This document shows, in pieces, positions 1 to 11,904 of a stretch of 64,000 nt of DNA. The DNA comes from Panopea generosa (lineage: Eukaryota; Mollusca; Bivalvia; Adapedonta; Hiatellidae): the NCBI GenBank assembly GCA_029582155.1, contig CM055905.1, positions 63,069,656 to 63,133,655 on the forward strand. Reading direction: 5' to 3'. Under the pieces are notes generated by a model that saw nothing but the letters and a program-made list of their open reading frames with translations, had not been told where the DNA came from and searched no databases. Position numbers and translations under genes: made by a program. Each line of letters starts with the position of its first letter. Position 1 is the stretch's first letter.

Positions 1-660
1 CAGGTAGGACCAATAACAGGCTAGCTATTGATCACACAATGGACAATGTATATACTAGTTATATACCACAGGTATGACACATTACATACTAGCTATTGAA
101 CACACAATGGACAGTGTATATACTAGTTATAGGCAAAAGGTAAGACCACTTACATTCTAGCTATTGACCACACAATGGACAATGTATATACTAGTTATAG
201 GCCACAGGTAAGACCAATTACATAATAACTTTTGACCACACAATGGACAATGTATATACTAGTTATAGGCCACAGGTAAGACCAATTACATTCTAGCTAT
301 TGACCACACAATGGACAATGTATATTCTAGTTATAGGCCACAGGTAAGATCAATTACATGAAAGCTTTTAACTACACAATGGACAATGTATATACTAGTT
401 GTATGCCAAAAATAAGACCAATTACAGACTAGCTATTGACCACACAATGGAACATGTATATACTAGTTATATGCCACAGGTAAGACCAATAACATACTAA
501 CTATTGACCACTTAATGGACAATGTATATCCTAGTTATGGGCCACAGGTAGGACCATTCATAGACAAGCTCTTGACCACATGTATGACAACGTATATACT
601 AGTTATAGGTAGGACCCATTACATATTGGCTATGGATCACGGTAGGACCATTTATACTGT
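1..660. repeat. 68-bp minisatellite in intron 1 of TRIM-like copy A
   Basis: About nine imperfect units of roughly 68 bp run from the left edge. Each has the core ACACAATGGACAATGTATAT, then ACTAGTTATAGGCCACAG, then GTAAGACCAATTACA and CTAGCTATTGACC. Most units contain CAGGTAAG or CAGGTAGG, which matches an animal 5-prime splice-site consensus. The array lies in the intron between the B-box exon, which is off the left edge, and the coiled-coil/NHL exon. The same array is present in the other two units with different copy numbers. Confidence 0.9.
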
Positions 661-2008
661 GGACCACATGAAGGACCATTCAATTTCATAGACTATTTAT
701 AGACTAGCTGTGGACCACATATATGAAAGTTCATAGATTAAATATGCATTCAGTTATACAAACTGGATACAGGATACACAATTGAAGAAAAAAAAGAGTG
801 CATTATATACTATTTATAGATCAGTTATAAAATACATATAGACTATTTATAGACAATTTATTACAACAAGAAAAAACATTTATAGACAAGTTACATGTAA
901 ATGACTACATTATAGATCATTTATAGACTAGTTAATGGACTACATTATAGACCATTTATAGACAAGTTATTGCCACAAGAAAGACCATTGATAGACTAGA
1001 TAATAGACTACATATATACCATTTATAGATCAGTTGTAGACTACATGTACATATAGATCATTGATAGGTCAGTTATATACTGTATATAAACCATTTATAG
1101 AACAGTTATAGACTATATATAGACAATGTATAGACAAGTTATATACTATACATATACCATTGATAGACTAGATATATACTCCATATATACCATTTATAGA
1201 CCAGATATATACTACATATAGACCATTTATAGACCAGCCATCAGATACACGGGATTGGGCCATTTTTAGACTAGCTATTAATCACATATATACCATTTAT
1301 AGATTAGTTATACACTATATCGATAGCATTTATAGACAAGTTGTAGACTACATATAGACTATTTATAGACTATTGACTAGTTATATTCTACATAGACACC
1401 ATTTTAAACCAGGTATATACTACATATAGACCATTAATAGACCAGCTATAGATTTCATGAATTGATAAACTAGTTAAATGCTAAACTTATACCAGTTATA
1501 TAATACTTACATGTATATACCATTTATGAATAAAACAATGTAGACCATTCATATGCTATCTATTGGGGCATATAGGAAGTACTTTTTATAGAAACACCAT
1601 CCACATGTTTGGTTGTTTGTAGACATGCTATAAAATACATAAAGCACATTCATAGACGAATGAGTCAAGCTAAATAAATATGCATAAACTGAATATCTCG
1701 ATATTTATTTTCGTTTTAAAAGTAAGATATGGAAAAAGAGCGAATAAGACATGCAGATGAAATATAGCTATCTATAATGTGTTTACTGGTGTGAGTGGAA
1801 TTTGAACTTCTTCAATGTAAAACTTGATGATTCACATATTTAATTTTGTACTTGAATATATCTGAATGTAATACAAAGTTACATTCCAAACCGTGTGTTT
1901 ATGGTTTGATATAATATTTGTAAGCCGGATGACTGAATCAGTAACAAATATTGATTTGAACATGGAATGAATTATAATTCAAACACTCCCAAAATATGTA
2001 TATTCCAG
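661..2008 (+). other. Rest of intron 1, TRIM-like copy A
   Basis: To about 1,520 this is a decayed array of roughly 30-bp units of the form ACCATTTATAGACTAGTTATAGACTACATATAG. It looks like a shortened relative of the 68-bp unit. One copy of the unit ACCATTCATATGCTATC that is amplified in unit C lies near 1,545. From about 1,680 to 2,008 the DNA is unique, conserved in all three units, and ends in the acceptor TATTCCAG. No coding exon is seen. Confidence 0.75.
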
Positions 2009-3398
2009 GCCGTGTCAAGGGGTTGACTACCTCCCTAATGTTGCCAATGGTATTAAAACCAGCACCGAATTCAAGGACGTTAAAGACGGGTTGGAACATG
2101 TCCAGGTGGACCTTTCCCAGATACTGAAAAGCAAAGAAGAGGATTTGAAGAAAATCAGAAAAGATAAAGACAAATGTCTGACGGACATAGACGCCGGTCG
2201 TGAGATGATAGTCAAGCACCCAGACAAAATAGTGAAGAAAGCTAAAGAAGAAGTAGACACTGTGCACAACAGATTGGAAAGTAGAGTAAACACAAACGTT
2301 CAAACACTGCGAGAAACAAAAGCAGCTCTGGACACCAGCATAAAACACTTTGACAACCTTGAGGGAGATAACGAAGTGAACTTTTTTCTAAACGTAAGAA
2401 AGGGAAAACAAAACAATCGTGAAGGAACCAAGTTACTGGAACAGCTCAAACAAACTCCAATGAATGAAACAATGAACTTTTCTTTCAACTCGGATATCAC
2501 AGATTATTTTGTTCAATTGAAGAATATTGGAGAGGTAAAGTTGACAACACTTGACAACATATATATAACCCCGCAACCTTACCCTAAGACTAGAAACATT
2601 AAACCAATCAGCTCCGCGGCTTTACACAGGGATATCACTGTCAGTGATGAGTACAGGTATAATATGATGGATTCATGTCAGCTCGATGACGGATCATTAA
2701 TGATAACAGACTGCGCAAATAACACTTTAACAAGGCTGGATACAAGCTACAAGGTTGTAGACAAGTGTACAGTCTCTGCTCGGCCATGGGGCGTGTGTCG
2801 AACAAGTCCAACAGAAGTAGCAGTAGCACTGTGTTACGACAAGAAAATACAGTTTGTATCTACATCTGACAGACTGTCCGTCTCAAGGTCATTCCAGGTG
2901 AAGGAGAAACCTAAATACCTGGCCGCCAGTAATGGAGAGTTGTTTGTCACCGGTGACGATCCACCACAAGTAGGAGTATACAACATGAACGGCAGCCACT
3001 TGAGAACCATCAGTAAGGATCCAACAGGACGGAGAATATTCGGTAACCCAAGAGGAATAGTTCTGAGCAATGATGGAACCAAAGTACACGTGATAGATTG
3101 GACAAAAGGATTGATTACCATGACAAGACAGGGACAGGTACAATACACCTTCACTGACCCACAAATCAAGTTTCCCTGGGGAGCTTGTGTCCTAGAGAAT
3201 GACAACTTACTGGTATGTGGATACAGTTCCGACAACATAATAAAAGTGGATAACCAGGGGAGGAAGATAAATGTTCTACTGACAGAGACAGATGGGATAC
3301 GCTGGCCACAGTCACTCACCTATGACGTCATCAACTCCAGACTGATTGTAACTATGGAATTTAAAAAATATATAAAAGTGTTCACCTTGTTAAGATAG
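2009..3398 (+). CDS. TRIM-like protein, coiled-coil + NHL propeller exon (copy A, 5-prime exon off window)
   Basis: This is the last exon of a B-box/NHL protein. Acceptor ATTCCAG is followed by an open frame to TAG at 3,396-3,398. The first base completes a split codon in the phase left by the B-box exon of copy B, giving EHR-PCQGVDYLPNVAN, which supplies the last B-box cysteine. The first ~150 residues are lysine/glutamate-rich coiled coil. About 245 residues of six-bladed NHL-type propeller follow, with blade motifs ITDCANNT, VALCYDKK, VTGDDPPQ, VIDWTKGL, VCGYSSDN and VTMEFKKY. The upstream in-frame TTG at 2,091 is not a start. The exon has no frameshift or stop, so if its B-box exon exists upstream the gene can be intact. 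Such proteins act as cytoplasmic ligase-like or scaffold proteins; binding partner unknown. Confidence 0.85.
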
Positions 3399-3990
3399 AC
3401 ATTGGAAACGTTAAAAGTGTGACGATAAAAGTAAAACAAAAGAAACTCCTTTTTTACACGGACTGACACGGACTATATCGAACAGTTCAGAATAAGAACA
3501 TGTAAATGAAATTGAATACAATTAACATACTAAACGTAACTGGACATCTCAGATACATGTCCGTGGTATATTTATATTGGTACGATCGCAAATGCATTCT
3601 GCTTATATGACACGACGTTAAAGAGCGCTTTAAAGTTACTATCTTATTAAGACTTCAAATGAAATATACTCTCAAATGTTTATTTTATCAATCAATGAAT
3701 ACAGATTTTATAATGTCCAATGTTTATATGTTAAACGATATAATTTTGAGTTTAAAATCAAATATCTAAACTATTTAGAATGCACAAAGAAGTAATTAAA
3801 ACATTCCAAACATAAATTGTGTTTGTTAACAATATCGAATCATCACAACAGTGTGTTACAATAGTTATAAAAAAGTATATGAAATATGTTGGTGTTCAGT
3901 GACAGCGTTATCAAAGTATATAAAAACAATTTGACAATGTGACTTTTAGTCCGATTATATTGGCCAAACGTCCAGTCCATTAAATATAAT
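3399..3990 (+). other. 3-prime flank of TRIM-like copy A
   Basis: AT-rich DNA closely matched in units B and C, so probably 3-prime UTR and downstream flank. Copy A has AATATA at about 3,663 where copy C has a canonical AATAAA. No further open frame is seen. Confidence 0.5.
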
Positions 3991-4630
3991 TATTTGCCAT
4001 GACAGATCATGTTTATACAAGTATATGTCATGACAGAGTATAGGAACAAGTATATATCATGACAGAGCATATAATACAAATAATTGTCATGATAGAGCAA
4101 ACATACAAGTATTTGTCATGACAGAGCATATATACAAGTATATGTCATGACAGAGCATAGATATAAGTATGTGTCATGGCAGAGCATAGATACAAGTATG
4201 TGTCATGACAGCGCATATATACAAGTATGTGTCATGGCAGAGCATAGATACAAGTATTTGTCATGACAGAATATATACAAGTATTTGTCATGACAGAGCA
4301 TATATACAAGTATGTGTCATAGTAGAGCATAGATACAAGTATGTGTCAATGGCGTAGCTAAGATACAAGTATGTGTCATGACAGAGCATAGATACAAGTA
4401 TATTACATGAGAGAGCATAGGTACAATTATATGATATGATAGAGCATAGATACAAATATATGTCATGACAGAGCATAAATACAAGTATATGTCATGACAG
4501 AGCATAGATACAAGTATATGTCATGACATAGCATAGATACAAGTATATTACATGAGAGAGCATAGGTTCAAGTATATGCCATGACAGAGCAGAGATACAA
4601 GTATATGATATGACAGAGCATAGACTAAAT
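3991..4630. repeat. 29-bp minisatellite, unit A
   Basis: About twenty copies of a 29-bp unit AAGTATATGTCATGACAGAG + CATAGATAC. The centre TGTCATGACA is a perfect 10-bp palindrome. Variants change TATATG to TATGTG or TATTAC and CATGACAG to CATGAGAG. Minus-strand open frames across it are low-complexity products of the repeat and are not genes. It is the shortest of the three arrays in the window. Confidence 0.92.
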
Positions 4631-5470
4631 AAATACACAAGGTAGAACTTTATATAGACTAGCTATATACCACAGTTATAAATACATATAGACTAGAATT
4701 ATATCACACGTAAAACTATATATAGACTAACTATATACCACAGGTAGACTAGCTATATACCACAGGTAGAACTTTGTATAACTTAACTATATACAACAGG
4801 TAGAACTTTGTATAGAATAACTATATACCACAAAGACAACTAATAGAAATCTGGGATTCTATTACAGAATCCTTATGGTGATACAGTTTTTCATTTTTTG
4901 TTTGTTTTAATATCATTTTCACCATATTGCCCTAGTCCAGGGCAGCTTTGACAGAGACAGCAATATATACATGTACCTCGGTATAATTATTCGGGAAAAA
5001 ACATGTAACTTCTAAGGCCAAGCTTTGGTTATTCAGCCTAACCTTACTTAGGTGAATGATAGACCAATTCACCCAGACTCAATTCACTATTTGTGCGTGT
5101 GCATTGCTGTTATTCAATACACTAAAGAGGCGAATACCTGGTATTAAATAACGTGCCGTTGTGTAAACCTGCTGGGGGGGTTGAATGGATATAATGAATG
5201 ACAATTAAGCATTGTGCATAATATGATATAGAACTCAATAGATATACACAAGAATGACACAAAGTTAAACGAATGCATACATGTCTTAAACTTATATGAT
5301 TTTAAATACATTTCAATACATATAACAATTTTGTTATTAATTATTATTTCACTAGAATGGAACGTATGCCGAAGCTAAATAATCAACATAAATGGAACAG
5401 GTATCTATTTTAACACAAATGTGAGGGAATTTAGTTGCATCAGCTGGAAACGAGCCCTAGTCCCATGAGT
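4631..5470. other. Array edge and unique spacer, unit A
   Basis: Up to about 4,830 there are degenerate units CTATATACCACAGGTAGAACTTTATATAGACTAG, resembling the intronic minisatellite rather than the 29-bp unit. The remainder is unique AT-rich spacer conserved in unit B (about 32,870-33,478) and partly in unit C (from about 59,187). No gene is seen. Confidence 0.6.
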
Positions 5471-5760
5471 CAATCTCTTAGCGCAGTCAGTTACGCGTCT
5501 GCCTATCAATCTAGGGGTCGTGACTTCGAATCCGCGCCCGGCAACAGTCTTCGTGATGATTGATATACGACATTATGTGTAATTATAATTTGTCTCTCAC
5601 CGCTAATTCAAGTGGGGAAGTTATCAGTTACTTGTGGAGATGAGGTGTGCTCGAGTCCTGGTTAAATTTTCAGCAAACATTGTTTAGGTTAATTGATCGT
5701 CCGTTAGCCCTCGGTAGCATAAAAATTACACTAAATATTCAATCAATCAATCAATCAATC
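5471..5760 (+). mobile_element. tRNA-derived SINE, family 1, unit A copy 1
   Basis: The head carries box-A-like AGCGCAGTCAG and box-B-like GACTTCGAATCC. The body includes GATATACGACATT, CACCGCTAATTCAAGTGG and CCGTTAGCCCTCGG. The 3-prime end is CTAAATATTC followed by (AATC)n. Orthologous copies occupy the same place in units B and C, so it was inserted before the duplications. No gene is seen between it and 6,080. Confidence 0.85.
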
Positions 5761-6080
5761 TGATCTAACAAAAGTCTATTAAGGCCTGGTCCTGCAACTT
5801 ATTGTTTTCGTACGTTGTCCTGTCACTTATTGTGCTAGTACACTTTCCTGCCTACAGTTAGTGCCTTGTCCTCTATCAATTTTGTTAGTTACTGATGTAG
5901 ATATAAACATGATAGAGAAATGGCAACTGTGTCATAAATTATAGTGAAACAAGTTTTATTTTATCTGCATATATATACACATTTTCTATTTCATTTTGAG
6001 TTACCTACGCCATACAACAAAATACTGATACTAAAAAAAAGATATATAAAGCATAACAGTTTTCTTGATAGTATTGAGTA

Positions 6081-6290
6081 TGGCACGGTAACCTCAGCCA
6101 GTAGCGCTTCTGACTACCATTCCAGGGGTCGTGAGTTCGAATCCACGCCCGGCCACAATCTCCGTGGTGATTGATATACGACATTGCGTCTCATTGCTAT
6201 TTCCAGGATACCATGTACGAGTGTTTAACAGAACGTCTGTAAGCACTCGATGACAAAAAAAAATGACGCTAAATATTCAAATAAACCAAC
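6081..6290 (+). mobile_element. tRNA-derived SINE, family 1, unit A copy 2 (internally shortened)
   Basis: The head ACCTCAGCCAGTAGCGCTTC and box B GAGTTCGAATCC belong to the same family as the element at 5,471. Most of the middle is missing, and the 3-prime end ATGACGCTAAATATTCAAAT is kept. It is shared with units B and C. Confidence 0.8.
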
Positions 6291-6504
6291 AAATTGATTG
6301 TGCTATTTCAAATCATTTGGAAAAAAAAAAGATGATGGGTGTTTTATTGATCTTAGCAGTAATTGGCTCAGAGATGGATGATATGGCAAATTTTAAAAGT
6401 TTAGATGACTTATAGCTTTATTTCAGTTAATCTTTTCAAATAACGTTAATAAATGTAAATGTTATAGGAAAGAGAACTCATACACTATTATTTCGTCTAG
6501 TTTT

Positions 6505-6565
6505 TTTAGTTATTTCCCTTGGATTGGTTACCAACTTCCCATAATTCTCCACTCAAAGCTTCAAA
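6505..6565 (+). promoter_or_regulatory. Conserved TATA-less promoter of the death-fold gene, unit A
   Basis: Nearly identical in units B and C. It contains an inverted CCAAT box (GATTGG) about 45 bases before the candidate start codon and no TATA box. The start codon lies in AAAATGGCGGC, which resembles the YY1-type element found over the start codon of many TATA-less animal genes. The promoter role is inferred from conservation and motif arrangement. Confidence 0.35.
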
Positions 6566-6590
6566 ATGGCGGCTACCATGGACTTTATTG

Positions 6591-8907
6591 GTAAGTGCTT
6601 CTATTTACATTTGTATTTTGACTTTCTGCCATAAAAATGCCGATTTAAACCTTCGTAAATGGCATCAGTAAAACAACAGCTTGGTAAGTCAATATTTTGA
6701 AGCATATCACGAATAAAGCACGGCAAACGATTTGACAGGTGGTTGCAAACTTTTTCCCGCCGATTGGTTCCTTTTTCCATATTTATTATAAATAGAATCA
6801 CAAAAAATATTAAATTGACTGTTATACAGTTGTTGTAGGCATTTATCTCTAGGGGAAAGAAATCGAAAACAAACTCGCACATTTTGCTCAACGAAAGCAG
6901 CTTATCGTAACCCAATGTTTACGAAAATAAAATATTGAGATTGTAAATATGCTCAGAAACTTCAGCCAACACTTGACTACACTTTTATTTTTAAGAGGTG
7001 ACTTTTTAACTAACAATTAATGTATGCAATTATCATCATTTCAATAATTTGTTCAGGTTAAGATCATGAGATCAAGTTTCAACATGCTTATATATATATA
7101 TATGGACATAGGTTATGACATATTATTGAACATGAATTTACAGATAGCCATTTAGTACATAGATCTATCAAAAGTACTTGTTTATGAATGAATGTGTTAA
7201 ACAAGTTGACAAATTTACTTTATATGACAGACTGGATGATAATTAATAATTGTTGCCAAGTATAATTATCATGATTGTAATAAATTACATGAAGTTGCGG
7301 TGGGGTAGCATGCTCTGAGACCCAGAGGTCCACGGAACGATTCCTGATGGGGTATCGTCCAGTATTTTTCAAAGAATACCTTAGTGAAAGCATGCAAATC
7401 CTCCGATAGGGATAAAAGCAGCCGGTCCCATGTACAAGGAGAGTGATACCCAGTGCACATAAAAGATCTGACTGAACTTCTGTGTTACTCAGAGATTGCG
7501 CCTTCTTGTCCAATACCGCTGCGAAGGACGCAGTCTGGCGTACACTCAAATGCTCTTTAACCTGTGCACTTTGTGCCTGTACACAATTGTCGAATGCAGT
7601 TACAGTAGATAGACAGAATTATGTAATATATGACCTGATAATGAGTGTGACATTCTTATAGTTTTATCAAGGAATTATATAGAGAAGGAAAGGCAACTGA
7701 CAAAGTTTTTGTGAACGCTCGCATATTCACGCAAAATCTCGCAATATCTCGTTTTTAATTATCAATAATGAATTTATCTTCACTTCAATTCATCTCAGGA
7801 ACACAAATCAAAATTCTTAAACTGAAGAATGAAATTGTCGTCAAAACAATATCATTCCCAGAAATTTGTGTTTAAATTTGTCAAAGTACTTGTGATTACA
7901 AAATGTGTATACTGCAGTTAAAATAACGACAAATTACGATTAATTTTCCTTTAAACTGTAATATCTTTAATTCAAGAGCATTTTACGTGATTGAAACATG
8001 TTTCAAAACGTAAGATTGCATACAACTTACAGTTTTATGTACAACTACAAGAATATGTTGCCTGTGAAGCATGATCAATAGGTTAATTTGCAAATTATGA
8101 TTCCTTTGTGTGCTGATTCATCAACATTTAGTCAGGAGATGCAAGTTTCCTATCCTTCTATACAAATCCTTGGTTTTATACATTACATATATTTGTAATT
8201 AAAGTAATCCACTTGTTCAAGATGCTATAAACATGTAAGCGTATATCTATCATTCATTTTATGATGTTGTCATACAAATATATATCAAAATAACGTTTTT
8301 TTCAATGACAAATTCACAAAAGAGTATATGAAGTAATTGACATTTTACTGTACATACTATAAGTATAAATACATGTACAACAAATTGTCTGTTGATCTTT
8401 CTTCACGGTTGCATTTAACTCCATTAAAAAATCATTAAGAATTATAGAAAAAAATGGCATGGGTCAGAAATCACAAACAAAACAATTTTAATGGTGGCCT
8501 TGCTTCGTTCTTAAAATCATTTGCCTGCCAAGTGTCGTTTTAAATGTGACATGTTTGAAAAATCGCAACTCTGAGGGAACATATTTAGATGTGTTTTTTA
8601 AACATAATTTAATGCTTTCCCTGAACCTGTTCACATGGAAAAACAAAGCTATATTCCTCATACACATCTAGTCATGATCTTAAAAAATATGTAGAATTGT
8701 AGAATTTTCATTCATTTTACTGACAAATAGATGATAAGTCCCATTCGATCAGTAAGGTACTGAGTGAATATACCTTTTTATATCAATGGGGCGATATTTC
8801 GTATTGAAGCAGAAATGTCAAATCTAACTACTGCTGCTTTTATTCATATGTTTTTTATATAGAAAACATGGATAAGTAATTCGCTCTTGTTATTGTTGTT
8901 GTTTCAG
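6591..8907 (+). other. Intron 1 of the death-fold gene, unit A
   Basis: AT-rich intronic DNA with a short TA microsatellite at about 7,088-7,102 and a SINE at 7,288-7,580. The acceptor TTGTTGTTTCAG closes it. A minus-strand open frame at 6,601-6,915 is partly conserved in the other units but has no recognisable domain. Nothing else coding is seen. Confidence 0.5.
7288..7580 (+). mobile_element. SINE-like repeat, family 4, unit A
   Basis: A tRNA-like start GCGGTGGGGTAGCATGCTCT is followed by GGGATAAAAGCAGC, GGTCCCATGTAC, GTGATACCCAGTGCACATAA and AACTTCTGTGTTACTCAG. This word order resembles short interspersed repeats of marine invertebrates. It is present at matching places in units B (about 35,785-36,070) and C (about 61,237-61,520). 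The minus-strand open frames over it are not genes. Confidence 0.5.
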
Positions 8908-9029
8908 TATAAGATCATGCTGGCAAGAGCAGACGATGCTTAGAGGCCGTCACCGACCTCGTGGTTCAGGGAGCCACTGCAACTGGATATGAGAACACAC
9001 CAGGTAGTGTTTTTGTTTTGTTTATAACT

Positions 9030-9310
9030 GGGCCCGAATAGCTCAGTCGTTAACATGTCTGACTATCAATCCCGGGGCCATGAGTTTGAATCCCCGCCCG
9101 GCAACAATCTCTGTGATGGTTGCTTCTCATTATCATCCGTCTCACACCGCTGATTCAAGTGGGAAAGTTATTAGTTACTTGCGTAGATGGGGTATGCTCG
9201 AGTACTGGTTAGCCTCCCAGAGTACCAGGAAACAGTTGTTAGGTTAACTAATCGTCTGTTAACCCTCGATGGCATAAATATGACGCTAAATATTCAGTCA
9301 ATCAATCAAT
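9030..9310 (+). mobile_element. tRNA-derived SINE, family 1, unit A copy 3
   Basis: The best-preserved head in unit A: GCCCGAATAGCTCAGTCGTT (box A) and GAGTTTGAATCCCCGCCCGG (box B). The family body follows and the end is CTAAATATTCAGTCAATCAA. It lies in the intron after exon 2 of the death-fold gene in all three units. Confidence 0.88.
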
Positions 9311-9576
9311 TGTTGTTTTGTTTATACAAATATTTTTAAAAGAAATTTTATTGAGTTTTTAGCATCATTTCTATGCCATTGAAGGCTAACAGAATGCTTC
9401 TCAGTTAAACCTAGACCCGAAAAATCTCATAGATTTACCACCTTACATTTGCAACCCGATCCCAAAAATCTGATAGATTTACCACCTTATATTTGCACCC
9501 CGACCCGCAGCTTCTTATGACAGCCCTGCATGTGTTACAGTGTGTATGTAACCTACTAGGAGAGGAAGTTATGTAA

Positions 9577-9653
9577 GCGGTTCGGTTAGCTCAGACTGTA
9601 GAACATTCGCACTGTATGCGAAGGGTCCCCGGTTCGAGTCCCGGACTGGCTGC
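9577..9653 (+). tRNA. tRNA-Thr(UGT)-like sequence 1, unit A
   Basis: About 77 nt with box A GGTTAGCTCAGA, anticodon stem TTCGC/GCGAA around loop ACTGTAT (anticodon TGT) and box B GGTTCGAGTCC. The acceptor stem pairs imperfectly and the base before the anticodon is C rather than T. It is therefore more likely a tRNA pseudogene or SINE head than a working tRNA. It is tandemly duplicated with the next copy. Confidence 0.35.
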
Positions 9654-9828
9654 ATAGTTTTCTCGTCTTTAACACTGGTGCCCAACGTGGGACTGTGTCT
9701 TATATATTCCGAGAAACATTTCACATGATTCTCTGTTCTCTATGGAAATTCAGGATGAATTCCAAACTTGTGAGGGAATATATATGTCACAGTGTGTAGA
9801 TAACCTACTAGGAGAGGAATTTATGTAA

Positions 9829-9905
9829 GAGGTTCGGTTAGCTCAGACGGTAGAGCATTCGCACTGTAAGAGAATGGTTCTAGGTTCGAGTCCCAGACTG
9901 GCTTC
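9829..9905 (+). tRNA. tRNA-Thr-like sequence 2, unit A
   Basis: A second copy about 252 bp downstream of the first, inside a tandem duplication that also carries the flank ACCTACTAGGAGAGGAA. Its anticodon stem is degraded (GTAAGAGAATGG), so it is not a functional tRNA. Units B and C have one copy each. Confidence 0.3.
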
Positions 9906-9909
9906 ATAT

Positions 9910-10490
9910 TTTTCTCGTCTTGTAACACATGTGTGCAAATGTAAGGTGCTAAATCTATTAGATTTTGTAAACACGATCATCAGAACAATTGGAAGCAGAA
10001 ATTGTGACCTGAATCAGACAAACTTTATACCCATCTAGTACATTAACAATACAGACATGCAATGATGCATTGATTTTTACTGGGAATATATATAATAAAT
10101 CAATAAACAATATAATAGGCATGCCCAGATCAAACACCATAAATAAACATAAACTAAAAACTTTTATCGACCAACATCAAAATATAAGTGTAAAATCATT
10201 TTACGACATAATGAGAAAAGGACACGGATAGGAAATGAACATGACCCCTTTTAACCTATGACCCAACAGTGCTTTCAAATACAAATAAACTAAGGCCAAA
10301 AAAATGTGCATTCAAATTAAGTTCAATTGAAAAAATAGTTTTGTTTTGAGTCAATATTTAAATGCCTGAGTCAAAATATTTTTATCGATTTTTTGTTGTT
10401 GATTTTTTTTCTAATCTTTTAAAACCATAGAAACAAAAAGGAAAAAAGAAATTCCCAACTTGTCACAGGAAACAAAAATAGTTGACTGTA
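9910..10490. other. AT-rich intronic DNA, unit A
   Basis: Conserved in units B and C without open frames. It contains homopolymer-rich stretches (ATTTTTTGTTGTTGATTTTT). No gene or repeat family is recognised. Confidence 0.4.
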
Positions 10491-10499
10491 TTATTATTA

Positions 10500-10795
10500 T
10501 CTGGATGGTTATAGCACAGCGGTAGTCATGGGGTAGAGCATCTGCCTCACATGTGGGAGGTGCTGGGTGATGATACTAGAGGCTTCCTGTCTTGGCGCTC
10601 AGCTTTTAGATGATAGTTCTAGGTCTGCTCAGCCCGATGTCAGTATAATGTGACTGGGTTTGGTATCATACCATGTGTCTGCAGCATGATACTCCAGTGT
10701 GGAAGAACTCGAAATACTGTCTCAGGTAGACACTGTCATGATATGATTGAAAAATTGTTGAAAGCAATGTTAAACACCATACAACAACCATGTTT
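10500..10795 (+). mobile_element. tRNA-derived SINE, family 3, unit A
   Basis: The head TAGCACAGCGGTAGTCATGG looks tRNA-like. The tail is ordered GGTATCATACCATGTGTCTG, CAGCATGATACTCCAGTGTG, TAGACACTGTCATGATATGA, TTGAAAAATTGTTG and GTTAAACACCATACAACAA. It is repeated in unit B (38,478-38,770), and its start is cut by the right edge in unit C. Confidence 0.65.
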
Positions 10796-10941
10796 TCTGG
10801 TTGGCCCATGAAAAGAATATGATAGGTAGGTAGGTTGTTCAAAACAAGCAAGCTACAAGTCGTATGTTTACATGTCATCAATTATGTCATTATAAATGAC
10901 GAAAATGGGGGGGGGGGGGGGAAACAATGAAAATATCAATA

Positions 10942-11118
10942 CAGTCAAACCTGTCTTAAACAGCCAGTCAAGGGCAGGATCAAAAGTGGCTTTTAAGACA
11001 GGTTGTTGCTTAATACAGGTTAATTTTCTCCGAAAGAATAGAAATGGGAAATTGTAAATATGGCTGCTTAAGACCAGTGGCTGCTTAATAGAGGTGACTG
11101 CTTACACAGGTTTGACTG
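10942..11118 (+). mobile_element. MITE with CAGTCAAACCTG termini, unit A copy 1
   Basis: A 177-bp element ending in CAGTCAAACCTGTCTTA and ...ACACAGGTTTGACTG, flanked on both sides by TA. The interior is also partly palindromic (GGCTGCTTAAGACC). TA flanks plus short inverted ends fit a Tc1/mariner-type non-autonomous element. An inverted copy lies at 18,149-18,326. Confidence 0.75.
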
Positions 11119-11510
11119 TATGTAAGTTTAAAACAGTTTACAGCCTAAGTCTTCATTGTTTTTAACGGTTAAAGTTGCATTTAACTCCATTAAAAAATCA
11201 TTAAGAATTATAGAAAACATGGCATGGGTCAGAAATGACAAACAAAACAATTTAAATGGTGGCATTGCTTCATTTTTAAAATCAGTTTCCTGCCAAGTTT
11301 CGTTTTAAATGTGACGTGTTTGAAAACGCAGCTCTGAGTGAAACATTCAGATGTTTACATTGTATTTAATTTTGTTTATTAAAGTTAGTATATGATATGT
11401 ATGTTATATCTTTTTGAAAATTAAGTACAAAGATGCACATTCATTTAACCAATTTATATTTTATGTCCTCAGAGATCAAACGCTTATTAAAAGCACTTGT
11501 GTGATTTTGA

Positions 11511-11651
11511 TTACACATTGATAAATTCATACCATTCAGAGGCTTTGCAAATGGCCAGTGTGTTGAAGAGAGCCTTGACTGGATAGTTTTGGCAGAGTTG
11601 CAGAATGTCATTTTGTTCGACTTCAGTGCTGAAGATATCTTGCCGCTCTGA
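11511..11651 (-). CDS. Possible minus-strand exon ending in a stop, unit A
   Basis: An open minus-strand block of 47 codons ending EWYEFINV-stop, with LQLCQNYPVKALFN inside. Unit B has the same frame, stop position and length (39,484-39,624). By eye, 7 codons differ in amino acid and 2 are silent, so recent common origin rather than selection may explain the likeness. The helical, tryptophan-containing pattern is loosely death-fold-like. It lies antisense inside an intron of the death-fold gene. It may be a relic exon or chance. Confidence 0.22.
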   Translation of the reverse strand, partial: SERQDIFSTEVEQNDILQLCQNYPVKALFNTLAICKASEWYEFINV

Positions 11652-11904
11652 CGTTAACGTCCGTGACGACTTTGCCAAATGGTTTTGATATCGTTTTATA
11701 CTGCTCGTTTATTACCCCTGGCTTTTCATTTGTATTTTCATTAATTGAACATTGATTGCATATTCAAACAGTGTCCCTTGTATAGACCCCTTAAGATGCA
11801 TTGATCAATAGCCCAGTATATTTATATAGTCACAGTTAATTTTAAAATAAGTGATTTTTTTCCTTCGATGATAGTATCGGAAATCGTATTATGATGGTGC
11901 AGAA

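Noticed and set aside
1..660. CRISPR-like array
   Set aside because: Units are contiguous and imperfect, without distinct spacers, in a eukaryotic intron; it is a minisatellite.
2027..3319. Minus-strand open frames under the NHL exons (all three copies)
   Set aside because: Shadows of the strongly coding + strand, with no independent support.
4288..4505. Minus-strand open frames with CHDTYLYLCSVMTHTCIYAL-type peptides, here and at 30550-32659 and 57791-59080
   Set aside because: They are translations of the 29-bp minisatellite. Unit length differs between arrays, and there is no start context, splice site or domain.
6601..6915. Minus-strand open frame with TNRREKVCNHLSNRLP, seen in all units
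   Set aside because: Conserved as DNA in an intron, but the ends and frame differ among units and no domain is recognised. Kept only as a note.
7220..7549. Minus-strand open frame with SVRQTASFAAVLDKKAQS, also in units B and C
   Set aside because: It lies on an interspersed repeat (SINE-like family 4), and the frame is interrupted differently in each unit.
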